Assembly (NCBI GenBank): GCA_004794785.1
Contig: SJOL01006405.1
Coordinates: 785,251-849,250, forward strand
From: Opisthorchis felineus
Lineage: Eukaryota; Platyhelminthes; Trematoda; Opisthorchiida; Opisthorchiidae
Direction: 5' to 3'
Length of the DNA stretch: 64,000 bases
A program made the position numbers and the translations under genes. Each line of letters opens with the position of its first letter. Positions within the stretch are counted from its first letter, which is position 1. The notes under the pieces were generated by a model that was not told the origin of the DNA, did not search any database, and saw only the letters and a program-made list of their open reading frames with translations. Below, piece by piece: positions 10,665 through 22,900 of the stretch.

Positions 10665-13490
10665 GTGCTCGTACTTCTTCACAGATTACTCACCTGACCA
10701 TTCCCTCCACCCACAACAGTCACTACTCGGTCGCATGTGTATTTATCGATCGGAGAGAGGCTGTCATCTGAGCGCTATTGGTTTGTGTGCGCTACTCAAA
10801 TGAAACATGACATGGTTCGCATGTGCCTGTGGTGTACGAAGTTTGGTCACAAAAGGCACAATTTGAGCTTGATTTAAGGAGCAACAAGTCAAGTCCACTG
10901 TGCTCCTTAAGCAGTGTGCTTTACTCCCGTAGATATCAAACTTGGATCTATTTGGACTTCAACGAAGGCTCACCCTTAATCTTACCGTGATCGTGTCCTA
11001 ATTAGGCCGTACGTGGTAGCCACGTGGGACTAGTCACGAGTAAGCGCTAATCGGCTTCGGCTTACCCCTGATCACACCTAAGCCCTGTGATTTATACCAC
11101 GGACTTCACTCATCTAGGCGGATGAACTAGGGAAGTTCAAACTTTTGGATAACCCAGATGCATGAGGATCCGGGTTGGAAGAAACAATCTGTACTTTGTG
11201 CTTCGCCATTGGGGTGACCGTTTGAAATAAAACTTATATGCACACTACGTGACGATAAGCGCTTAAGAGTATTTGAGCGTAGGCTGGTGTTCGGAAGTTA
11301 ATCTCTCAAAAGGGGAAGTCAAACTTCGACAGTTTCATTATGGTTTCCATTGTAGATCAGTTTTTACGTCTTCATACCTCATGTAAGTAATAAAGCCTTT
11401 TTATGTGGGGCTAATTTTACAGATTTCAGGCTCGTGGAGAATCCAGAAACAAAAATGTTCCATACTTCATTGTTGATGAAGACAACCTTTGAGACATTTT
11501 CTAATGACAAACCTCGAAAACTGTGTCAAGAACAATGAAACATTTAGCTGAGATTCGTAAGAGACTGCTGCCAACATCATCGTACATTGCGAATCGATGT
11601 TTGTTACAACTGCAGAATAACTACGAAAGTATTAAGGGAATAAGCAGCTTGGTAATTCTTTGCCGAGACTTGTATTCACTGGAGTAGGAAGGAAAGATGG
11701 CTGTCGTCCAAATTGCTGGCCGATTCACCTGTCACAGTCAACGATTGGAAGCACGCCAACTCAGTGCTAATCGGCACTGAATTTAAAGCTTGGCTCTTCA
11801 AAATGAGTCCAGTAACCTGGCAGAAAAAAACCGACACCTGTGCATTGTACCAACACCCATTGTAGATTTTGAAGACTTGTCTTTACGATGTAGTTTAACA
11901 TGCATTTTTCATTCAGTAACCCTGTCTCCAGACAAAGAGATGCTGTGGCATTCCTGCTTGGCCTCCTAACTGTAACTGTCACCTTAATTCCCATAGTGAA
12001 CCAACGAATTTACAGACGCCTTGTTGGTGGCATGGTTATATTCTTGAATTCATTTGTTACCACAAAGGGACTACTCCGCTCTTTTAACTCAGCCCACTCA
12101 GTAATTCAAGTCAACCGCCTGTTTCAGTCTGTTGACCTTGCATTAGTTTGGAAACGGAAGAGTGCTCTGCGGAGACGGATGTACTGAAGGCCAAAGTGGC
12201 CAGGCCAGTACGCAAAATTCCACATTTTTTGTGGGTAAGCAGTATACTGAAACCTACATAAGTGTCTGTCACACAAGGATCATAGAAATGACTGGAATCT
12301 CACAAGTGGAAATAAGGTGAACTCTATTTCTTGGACCGTGAAATTAAACGAGTATCCAGAAAATTCATACTGAGATTTCTAAAACAGACTAGTACGAAGG
12401 GAGAAGAGAAATTCCGTCAAACCCTAAATTGTCTCTGTCAGTTTGTCTTTTAAAAGCTGTGGGGCTTTCGTAATCATCACCCTTCCAAAGGAGAATTTTT
12501 TGTGCTATCAGTTTGGGCTTATTATCAGCTTTGATTGCTTTCTGAGCACCATCATCCAGGATAAGCTACAGTCCACAAACCTTCTTCGAGTATCTGTTCT
12601 TTCGTCTGCGAATATGGTACAAACTGTGCGGATCGTGTGACGTGACACCTGTCTCAGTAAATGACTGAGCATCTGTCATTGTGTCGTGGAACTCACAAAC
12701 TCAAGCGCATGACCAGCAGGATCGCGGCGTACTTAATTGCTACGAGTCGCCAGTTCGTTCCAGTTCTTCCTTTCAGACACACCGCAACGGCCAAAATCAT
12801 CGTTATTGATCTTCTTCGGCCTTCCGTCTGTCAAAAGGAAGGTCACATGAAAGTACTGACACTATATTGGTCAAACAACCACCTACCTCCGACTTATTCC
12901 AACTAACTGGCATAAATACGGGCATACTTCTGCATCATTACATGGATGGCATTTTCGGCCTTGTTTTCTGACCTTATCAAAAACGGTTTTTCGAAAAACA
13001 ACATAACCTCAGGAGTTTTGGGACAGTGGGCGAATTAATGAAACAAAGTGGGTGCTTGACTAGGGTGTTGGGCAAACAAGAATTCATTTAGGACGTTTCG
13101 ATTTATCTCTGTCGGTTTCTCGAGTAACGTGGCACTTTTGAATATCATCCCCCATGTACATTGTTCCGTTTCGTTACTGATGATAATTTTCAATGGAACG
13201 TTGCGCGGCTTAATGACAGTATGTTCTACTCCCCCCCCCAATGCTCAGTGTCGCTCTTCCCTAATTGTGAACTTGTAGGTGAATCAGTCGAGTTCACTGG
13301 TTTGCCCCTACAACATTGTGTCTTAGCCGACAATTCTGACACACAGGTGCTTCCTTCAGCTGTTTTTCGTACACACTATTGTGCACTTGGAATTCTCATT
13401 TCAAGAAATTTGAGCAGCGATCACGTGTCGCACTTCCACTTTTTTCTGGTTGCCATAGCATGGTTCAATTGGGTGCACTGTAGCACAATA
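10665..13490. other. No recognised gene
   Basis: Short frames only, for example 95 codons at 11900-12187 and 131 codons at 13161-13556 (plus, ending in the TG repeat). None carries a motif I recognise. A small inverted repeat lies at about 11010-11035 (ACGTGG..CCACGT). Confidence 0.35.
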
Positions 13491-13500
13491 CCTGCGTTCG

Positions 13501-13538
13501 TGTGTGTGTGTGTATGTGTGTGTGTGTGTGTGTGTGTG
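13501..13538 (+). repeat. (TG)n microsatellite
   Basis: About 19 TG units with one TA interruption near 13513. Confidence 0.95.
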
Positions 13539-13829
13539 ATAAGAAGCCAGAGCTAATCGGAGAAGTTTTGCTTTAGTTTTGTTCTAACTTGGAAGGAACC
13601 CATGCTGGGGTGCCCGGTTCCGTATTATTCTCGTGAGTTCTGCAGGCTTGTTTCTTAGGTTATCCACAGACTGATGGAACAGAGGGAGGTGCGGTCCTTG
13701 TGGTGGGGAACAACATTTTCTGTGAGTCCAATCATCGTCAGTCTCAGATTGGCCTGTCAAGATGAGCGCGAAATAAAAACCGCGAGAGATCTGTCCTTTA
13801 TCTGAACTTTTATTTTGTTGGTCAGTATG

Positions 13830-14037
13830 AGAAATGGCGGCGGAAACAGTAACAATAATCGTTCAGATGTAACGCCTTTTTGGTGCCTTGCTGCCATGCA
13901 ACCCGAAGGAAGGAGCGCCCAGATTCTGCCAGTTGCCCAAGCTTGGACAGGAGCAGTCCTGATGCATGGTTTGGGTTCGAACCACGTACCTTCCGGTCCG
14001 TAAGCTGGCGACTTAAGCACTGAGCTATCTCGAGCAC
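13830..14037 (-). mobile_element. tRNA-headed SINE, family F
   Basis: On the minus strand it starts GAGATAGCTCAGTGCTTAAG (A-box-like, complement 14013-14032). A clear B box GTGGTTCGAACCC follows (complement 13971-13983), then a tail containing GGCAACTGGCAGAATC, GGTTGCATGGCAGCAAGGCACC and GCGTTACATCTGAACG. Head and tail both match the plus copy at 38140-38340. No hammerhead is seen in this family. The small frames on both strands here are shadows of the repeat. Confidence 0.8.
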
Positions 14038-14277
14038 ACGAAATGGGGTGAATAGCTTATATTACGTAGCAGTTCACAGGCTCACAATATTTGACTGCTA
14101 CTGTAGGATAGGGGTCAGCTGTTATGTGGTGACGTGAACGGCGTGTCCGTTGACATACAGTGAGAGACTGGGAAGAAGGAGTGCAATTCACTTCTCTGTA
14201 CCTATAGCGCAGTGGTGTGTAAGATATGATCACAGTCGTCCGAATGGCTTAAACATCCCCATGGTTTGAACGAGAAC

Positions 14278-14326
14278 ACAGTGACGAACATTAATGTTTT
14301 CGGGATCTCGTCATCAGGTCAGTATA
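14278..14326 (-). ncRNA. Hammerhead ribozyme, family C, at PLE 3' side
   Basis: On the minus strand: stem I ACTGAC before the core CTGATGA (complement 14311-14317), a nine-base stem II region (CGAGATCCC) that pairs poorly, and GAAA (complement 14298-14301). Stem III is the perfect palindrome AACATTAATGTT, then C and GTCACTGTG. The last strand pairs with the 5' side as GTCA/TGAC plus further pairs after one mismatch. Core, stem I and stem III are convincing; stem II is the weak point. It lies about 110 bp downstream of the PLE nuclease ORF on the same strand. Hammerheads are known in PLE terminal repeats, so the placement supports the call. Confidence 0.65.
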
Positions 14327-14437
14327 TATCTAATGGTTAAAATAGGAGCGAAAAATGAAATAGACAGCGAAGAGTGGTTAGTGAAATGCAAAACGTGGAG
14401 ACACGAACGACTGGTTGTCTGCGCCCCCACGTCGCAT

Positions 14438-15440
14438 CTAATTGGATGCTGTGAGACAGTCTAGAGGGTCGTTGAGTGACTTGGCCGGTTGATTCGTGTC
14501 ACACGACCAAGGCAGACTCAGCGTTCGTACGAAACGATGTTGACAGCACAGTACCGGGTTTCGCAGGCATATAGCGACTGCCTCAGCTGTAGTCAAGCGA
14601 CGCTGTTGGATAGATAACGGTAGTCTATTGGGTCCACGGTAAATGACATGAAATGACTCATTCGGAATGACTACGTGCCCGGTGTCAATTAGGTGGGACG
14701 CATTTGAGCTTTCGGCTGAACTGTTGAGTCTAGTGGTATTCCGGTAAGAGAGATGCTCACGTAGTCTCTTAGAAAGTTGCCGTGTCGTGCGCCCAACATA
14801 CTCCGCTGAACGGCAGCAGGAGAAAGAATAAACAACCATATTCTGGGTGAGCAATGTCATCTTGTCTTTGAAGTTTAAGTTGAGCAAGGGTTTGTTCTAA
14901 ACCAAGACCGCAGAGTTCCAGCCGGAAACGTGCGTCGTAGGGAATGAAACAAGCGGCGATTGTCTATGTCCGCAAACAGGTCACCTTTATACAGTAAACT
15001 CAAGTATATTGGCTTCTTTCCAACGGTCGTGATAGGCGGTTGGATAGGGCGATCGGACATATTCTTGGTTATCAATCTCTCCGGGTACCCATTGGAACGG
15101 AGCACGTTAACAATGTGTCGCAGTTCAGAGACCAGTGTATCAGCAGAGCAAATACACTTTGCTCGGTTTGTTAAAGTGTGAGTCAGGGTTCGTTTCCGCC
15201 TCAGTGGCACAAAACTCAGGAAGTTTGTGTACTATCCCGTCCACGTGGGCTTCCTGTAGACAGTCCTCTGAATTGAACCCGTGGAAAGTCTGACTAACTT
15301 AACGTCCAGGAAGTGGAAAGCGTTGCCACTTTCGGTTTCAAAGGTGAATTGAATAGAGGGGCGTGCTTGGTTAAAGTTGGTCAGGGGAGCATCCATTTCG
15401 GAACCGTTTAATACTAGCATAAAGTATCATCTTGTCATCC
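14438..15440 (-). mobile_element. Penelope-like element, RT C-terminus plus GIY-YIG nuclease (broken)
   Basis: Minus strand, 5' to 3'. A DDTF-like RT active-site remnant lies at about 15425-15435, one base out of frame. Next is LVLNGSEMDAPLTNFNQ followed by IQFTFETESGNAFHFLDVKL and YRKPTWTG, the RT end typical of PLEs. A TAG at about 15229-15231 interrupts an otherwise continuous frame that goes on to FVPLRRKRTLTHTLTNRA and NGYPERLI. A frameshift near 14885 leads into the nuclease frame. That frame has VVYSFSCCRSAEYVGRTTRQ, RLREHL and a C-terminal AEAVAICLRNPVLCC. The GIY-YIG hallmarks YVGRT, Arg and Glu are visible. The element is truncated 5' of the RT active site. The hammerhead at 14278 is probably its 3' end. 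Confidence 0.88.
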
Positions 15441-15444
15441 GAAT

Positions 15445-16870
15445 TGTTTGGACACCATCAGTTATGGGTTGTTTACTGAGGACGGAGATAGTCCCTTGAA
15501 GAGGGCCTTCAGCAAATTGAAGCTATCAGATATTCGGGCGAAACGTCACCTAGACTTGATGCTGAGCATAAGGCAAAATATAACTTTGTATATATATCAA
15601 CAGTTCAGGCTTCAAACAATTGGCGTCTTCAGTTGATACTTACTTGAGAAATCGATACACGTATTCATCTTTCTGAACCTTATCGATTCACATGCGCTGA
15701 AGGTGAATGCGTTCGTTGTTGTCTGGTATTCGAAAGTGTACCTAGAACAATATGAGAAAAGGGTGGCCGGACTCGAAATTCAGATGCTCCTTGTTTCGAG
15801 GGGTAAAGGATGCGTTAAACCGCATTTCCACCTTTAAATACCCGGATGCGGCCAACTAGTGCGTGGTTAACGGGCAATGAATAATCTGGCGATATCCACT
15901 GACCATAAAGTTCATTTTGTGTGTGCGTGGGATGACACACAATTACTTACTGGGGGAGGATTGACTTCACATCACTTCTGTTGTTTACGTTCATTGGGTA
16001 GTTTATTAGGTAGGTAGACCACAAGGGTGATCGTTTTAGGTCCATCTCGTCTCTACAGCTCTGGAGAGATTGCTTGTTTTTCAGCAGAGACCAGTCTGTC
16101 AAAACCTTCTAAGCTATTCTTTGCTTTTCTGTGTCAAGTGCCAGGTCCTTCGATGATATAAAATAGTTTTTTAATTTTTCACTTATTGGCCGACTGCTGA
16201 GGAGTGATTTTGCGATGTGAGTTTTGACTGTCCGTCTCTAGTAACCTAAGCAATAGGGTTGGTTTTGTAAGATACTGAAAAGTATTTTTGTTGGCTTATC
16301 GAAAAAGGTGGGCTCCCGTGACTCGATCTGTCCACTCTATTCGAGGGATTTTGCATATCTATTTCACGTGAAATCGATAAAGTACTGGAACAACTCCTGT
16401 GTAGGTTGTCCAGGTTACACTATCATACCATGGTGAGAACAGTGTAGCAGTCCCATACAATATATTTTCTACACCTGAATTTGCTGGTTGATCTAGACGT
16501 GTTTCACAAGGCAGCCAAGTATTATGCTGGGTTCCATAGCCAGTCTAAGGAGCTCGCTAGTAGGCTTTGAGTCTGCGAACAGCATGCTGCACGGTGTCCC
16601 ACAAATGTTCAACGGAAAAGTGTTCGGTTTTTTATCGAACCCCTGGTACATGCTGATAAACAACAAATGTTTATAAACATTTATGTCTGATCCAAAGCGA
16701 CATGTCGCTGAACTAGAGACTGTGGAGTCAGCTAATGATTTCCGCTCTAAAATTCATAACTGAAATTCAATCGTCCACGGACCTTTATTAACCGTAACCC
16801 TCGAAAAAAAAACAGTTTGATCCATTCAGATCGAATGGAAAAGCTTTAGTGATGTCAACAAACTATGATT
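15445..16870. other. PLE 5' flank, no recognised gene
   Basis: Just 5' of the PLE, on the plus strand, is the string GATATTCGGGCGAAACGTC (15528-15546). It looks like the GAAAC-GTC end of a short-stem-III hammerhead, but the CTGATGA box is not kept. The remainder has no feature I can name. Confidence 0.35.
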
Positions 16871-16878
16871 TTTTCTTT

Positions 16879-16903
16879 GTGTGTGTGTGTGTGTGTGTGT
16901 GTG
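16879..16903 (+). repeat. (GT)n microsatellite
   Basis: An uninterrupted GT run of about 12 units. Confidence 0.95.
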
Positions 16904-16904
16904 A

Positions 16905-19900
16905 ACAAAGTGCTGCGTGTAGTTTTGTCGACCTATTAAAGCCTAGAAAGGTGAAAACTAGTTCGCCGGTTGATGACCATTGGAAAGACGCAACAGACTC
17001 TGTCCCAGGTGTCATGAAAATGGTCATTTTTCTTCACATCCACGCACATCATCTAGTAATATCAACCTTATTAAAACTGTGTTTCTAAAATCCAGTTTTC
17101 TTGCACGATGTGACTGTTGACGGAAAGATGCCGTGTTCCTACGCCGACTTAATGCACACACCAATTAAGTCTCTAATTTAACTGACAAACTGCAAAATCT
17201 GCAGTTATTCAATGAGGCTATGCAACAAAACGGTTTTGTCTTTTAACAAAGACCATCAAGTGACCAAGTTATACTGATCGATATTTTATATGAAGTACTT
17301 AATTTGGGTGAAAGTACCTGTGATATCCTAAGCCAGAACTGCTGACGGTTTTAGAACCGCCGAATTCGGTATATCTCTTGGTTTACAGAGAGTTAAAGGA
17401 TGCTTATACGGTTCCAGGTGTGATTTTCTGCAAACCGCTCTGTGATCTCACATACCCTAAGGCGGTTCTGTTTCCACAGTATGGTTTTAGACTCCTACAT
17501 AGCACGAAGATCACAATATCTCGTGTATCGCGCAGTTACCGCAGTCAGGTCGGTTGGTCTCCTGTTGCAAGTAGGTTTAGACTGTGTAGGAATTTGAGCC
17601 AAAAGTCTTCTATTGCTTACAGGAACAGTCCGTGGTATCGAACATAACCGACGTTTCTTCCCTTTTCGTCCTCTGCTTGCCATTAGTCATCCTCACATGG
17701 TTAAAGCTCGGGAACATAAGCTCCGGACAGTGTAGCTTGTAAGTTCATTGTGGCACTGAGGCCTGACCACTGCGCCAATTTGGCAGCTTTTGGTGTAGTT
17801 TTATCCTAGTAGTTAAACAATACACTGACACTCTGGCTTCCTTAGGTGGATTCACACAACCTGAACCCTCCATGCAAGGTATTACTCTACTGTTCTTGCG
17901 AGTGCTCTTCCAGACCGCTCCGGAAACCGGTTCGTAAATGAACCAAACTTTCTCGCCCAGGCGACAGCACACACACGGCTTTAAATCTGAGTCGCGCGAT
18001 ACTTTCCTGTTGCAAATGTAAGGCTTGCTACCGGTTCTACTCCCTTCGATATCATCACCACCATCATCTTCATCATCATCAACAATATTCCGGCCTTTTG
18101 AAAAAATGCCAGTTTGAACAGAAAACTCTAACATTGACGTTGCCACACGTTACCTCCATATGAATGAAAGTTTGCGATTTTCCTAAATGAACGTGGTATC
18201 GATCGAGGCTGTAGAGCTAATCAAGCCAAACAGATTATTAAACAACCGCCTACCTTGTATTGCCAAGCAACCCCAAACCGAACTGGTGTGATCAATGGCT
18301 AACGTTTGCGAGAGATTGGGAAGCAGTCGCCATGGTGAGTTTGGCACGAATTTCATTCAGGAAAATCTAGTAATCGAAAGATCAAAATGAATGAGGCATT
18401 TTAAACTAAAGCACTCTCTGCCTAAAAGAGAACTTTGCCCGAAAAGTAAGGTTTAGCTAGACAGTAGCTAACGATTATTTCCCGGCAGCATTTGGTTAAA
18501 TGGTCACCCATTTGTTTTTCATGTTTTCTGAATTAGTATTCTGTGTCTTGTTTGTTGTGCGAACCTCATGTTCTTACCCCGTACCGTTGATTGCAAGCGT
18601 TTTTTTTTAAAAAAACGTTTCTTTTTTCGCCCGGGAATCCGGTGAAATGCACCCGCCGGTAGATCGGATAGTCCAGGGGAAGGAGCAATAAGCCTATGAG
18701 TGATAAAAAACACGCCGCTGGTTTTGAAGAACAAGTTGAAAAGCGCGAGTGCGTTTCGTTTTGTAACTCATCGTCACGTTTGCCTTCGAACAGGGGTGTT
18801 TTAGTGATGCGACATCACCTATAAGTCTTTTTTGGCAAGCTGATTAAGTTTGTGGAAAATCCTAGCCCTTTTTTGATCACAGTTATTCTTGTGGTTTTAA
18901 ATCAGGTCGCTGCTCGCCGAGCTGTGCAGTTTGCCTTCAGATGGTTCTTCACTATCGTGGAGACATCATCGGTACGTGGTTGCTGATCGAATTGATTGGT
19001 GATTGATTAATTGGTGCAACTATTGGTGACGAAAAATCTGCAAGCTAACTGCCAAAATCGACGACCGATCAACAGCTACCTGATCTAAAACAGTTTACAA
19101 CACTCGAGCTACCGATATTTCGATATGTTACCAGATTAACTTGTCTGACCAGGTCAACTTCTTGGTCTGCAAGAAAAATATACAGACCTTTCAACAACTT
19201 CTGCATAGTAATCTTCTCACACCCTTCAGGAAGTAGGGCTCAGCATGACCGGACTTCCAGAAAACCACCACAGCGGTCACTGAACCCAACACGTAAGCTG
19301 ACCCATCCATTCCGTCGGTTGTATCTTCACTGGAGGCTTCGAATTTTTCGGCTAATGTGATCGTGAGCAGTTTACGCAGTATCTGGTTACCTCGCATGCA
19401 CGAGCCGTCTCCATAAAGTGCGTATCTTACGCGGATGTCCTGAACAGGTAGAAAGTTCATCAACCTGCTGCAGATTGTTTAGCACGCACACAAGGCTAAA
19501 ACCATGGCAACTGGCTACCGCAGAGATAGATTATTCGCGTGGCCTAATTGAGAACTAGGTCTTCTAATTATGTCACGTTCCAAATTTGCACCAGAATTAT
19601 CACACAATCGTACCTAATTTGCTTCCTACAAATCGATAATTGCCACATTGGCTGCGGACTTTTTCCGTTACCTGTCAATGGTGCTAAACACCATTACTTA
19701 TTCGCATCCTACCATTAGTTGAGGATACATGATGCCAATACGATGCATGCCTGTTTGCCCTAAAACGGTACAAACAAACACTTGGAAAACTAAGTAGCCT
19801 ACCAGGACTCACAAAAAACAGATTTTTTAGACCCGGAAAGGTTGTTTGTGGGTGGCTTTAACTGATATGCCCGCAAGACCACATCAATAGCTGACTCTTC

Positions 19901-22900
19901 GACATCTAACTGCTTATCACTCAAGCTGGCAACACTCCAAAACAAACTGAATAGTTAAAAAACGAACCGTATTTTAGCGCAAATAGGTTACACTACTTAT
20001 CTAACACAGGGTCCTAGAGACTGGCGAGAACCCCAACAAGTCTCTATATAAACAGCACTAGATTTCATGCAGCAAAATTCTCGTATTTCGTGAAGTATGT
20101 GTGACCTACGGTGCACTGCAGACGGTAGAAAGTGTAGTCCTCAAAACCTGACCGGATAAACCGTGACCAGTGACTTCCATATGGGTTTTTTTCACTCCTT
20201 AGTTACCAATGTGTTACGAGAGTGCATTCAGGCTACGGAATTCTGGTTAAATATATCAGAAGATTCCAGTATGATCAAGACACCGTTGAAATGTCATCCT
20301 GCGACGCCGTGGGAGACAGGACGACTTGACAAGTAGTATCATGTCAAGCAAGTGTCAGTCCTTTGTCCCGATTTGTCCTTCATTGTATCATCAGTTTACT
20401 CTTGATCTCTTTAAGTACCAAACCTGGTTATTTTTTTTGTGGATCACCTCTTTGACAAAAACGCAGTCTTGCAAGTTTGGGTCCCATTACTGTCATGCCG
20501 ATTTACACCATCAGAAGACAAATTCAGTTGCAGCCTAAATGAATGGGAATTAGGGACCCATCTTGCATTAATTGCGCGAGATCTTCATAAGCAATCACAT
20601 TTCGGAACGGCATTACTGATACGACACCAGCAGCAGATTCTGTACCGACGGAAGTAGTTTTAGACTTAGTTCTGACAGAAGAAGCCCACCAGATCTCTAC
20701 AACTTTAGATATTCTCGCAAATCCACAACTAAATAGCACAGCTATTGACGGAAAGCAGCCAAAAAAATGCACGGTTTAGCTCGGTGCATGTGAGCGATGC
20801 TGATTAGACAGGTATAGCCTAGGTGAACAGTTCATCGCCCCCAATATTCGAAAGAGGAGAAGCGTACAAGCCAACCCACATATGCAAGGGAGTAAATCAG
20901 AAATAGCGCAAAAGTAAACTACCATTTTTGCACCTTCGTATGCTCCTCAGGCTAAGGTGCCTTCGTGCTAGGAACAAAAAAAAAGGATATTCATACTTTC
21001 CTCACTAATTCATCTGAGCAGAACAACATTCAATCTCAGAAAAGTACTGGACCCAAATATATACGTCAGTCGTGTGCAGCAACTGAGACAATCCCTTTCA
21101 CACTCCCTAGTTCAAGGAGACTTACATCTAGGATGAACGGATCAGGTGGGGCAGCGTATCTATCGGATCAGTGAGAACAGTGTGACTGGTCCGAACTATG
21201 TAATGTAATGTTGACACGACCTTCAGAAAAAACGATATTTTCAGATTTGTGGCTTCATGGTGGACTGAGCTTCAACTTTTACTGGAAGGAAGAGCCTGCT
21301 AGCTACGCTGGGCCCAGGTGACCGCGTCGATGTGATTGCAAACTACCATTTCGACAACTGGAGTTTTAATCTCACGTAAAGAACCTCAACTGGGTGCTTG
21401 CTCCCGTTCTAATAACCTGTACACAGTTCGTAGCAGCTACCAAACATAACGATCTTTCGAACATCTATAGACGTAGTACAGTACTACTTATAAACATCTA
21501 TGTTAAGGAGGGGAACAAAATGTTTGAGTCCATGTAATGATGTACCGGGATATAATCCATAACTGCAAATGACCCGTCAAGTTACTACAGATGTTCTGGA
21601 GTTTTGGGCCAACAACCGTGCTAGAACCGACTTCGCCGTTATACAGCCGTTATACAACTCAGCCGTGGTACTGGCGCAAACCTACAGATTCCTTGCATGG
21701 TTTATAACCGCAAAACCCACACTTTATCTTGCCAGTTTGTTTATTTGTTTTCGTCTGTGATGCATTGCATATCTGCATCGTACTGCAAAACGCGAGAATG
21801 CACGTAATTTATCCTATTGTATTACATTCTACTACATTTTTGCTCTCGCTTTCCATCAATGAGTCTCCAGGTATCTTGCCCTAAAGCTCTAGATATTCTG
21901 CAGTGCTAAACCTAACAGTGGGCAGAAAGTGGCTTTTCTTGACCACCCTTACGCAGACCGAGCTGATTGCTGCTCATCACAAGTTAGCCATTTGTATGTG
22001 GCTCAGATACGTGTCCTGAATGGTGTGAACCACCAGACTATGCCTCACATGCTCTCCAAGTACAAGTGATAACTCTGTCTAGCTGTTTCCAGATGGTTTG
22101 ACACTTATGCGTCATCAGTTGAGCATGCTGACTGTTTAGAGTTTTTCCTTTTGTCAACCTTCCGAGTTTGTTCCCTCAAATTCGCACTAGGTACAAGATG
22201 TTAAACACACGCGGCTGAATCCAAACCGAACGTGACGTTACCTGTTTTACACGAAAACTCAGTAGTGTAGTTCGACATTGTGAGGAAACCTGGAAGCGGA
22301 CACCAACACACCATGTACTAGCTGAACTAAGCGCTATCTGAGTGTTGCGTTTTGTTCACATGCTCAGCAACTCCTAGTGTTATAGAAATCTGAGTGCCAG
22401 GTATGAGAATTGTGAAACCAGCCTTCATATTCCTCATTACTTGGGCGGTAAATTTGCTAGTCCATGGACCCAAACCAGACCCAATTAAGACGTCCGGGTC
22501 ATCACGGTGAAAAGCTCGAGGTAGTGTAACGTATCAGTTGCTGCCACGTTGATTATCTACACAAAAAATACAGGAAGACTCAAGAATGCTTTGCATGAAC
22601 TGTAAGCGCATGATCTCGATGCCCACCAGTGGTGTCTTTCCAAGAATCTTTACCATTGAATATACTTTATGTGCTTCTCATATACTTCGTGTGCTTTTCG
22701 AGAGTTCAAAGGTTTTTACTCAAAGTTCGAGTTGAATAGTTTTGTGGTTGCCAGTCTTCCAATAACAACGAGGTGCATATTACGATATTACGATTTTACA
22801 CACGATATGAGCAAAAAAGTATTCACATACTATTTAACAAATAATCACGTAGGTGACTGGGATACGGTTACACACATATGGATTTGAAACATGTGTGTGA

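Noticed and set aside
10940..11300. Possible LTR with small inverted repeats
   Set aside because: No second copy in the window, no TG/CA ends with a target duplication, and no coding domains next to it.
13971..14032. Genuine tRNA genes at the A/B-box pairs (also 3474-3533, 33775-33842, 38140-38198, 57810-57870)
   Set aside because: A and B boxes are present but no acceptor stems close, and the sequences continue into shared tails. They are SINE heads.
18597..18622. T-run/A-run palindrome as a terminator
   Set aside because: Eukaryotic context with no gene ending there; low-complexity sequence.
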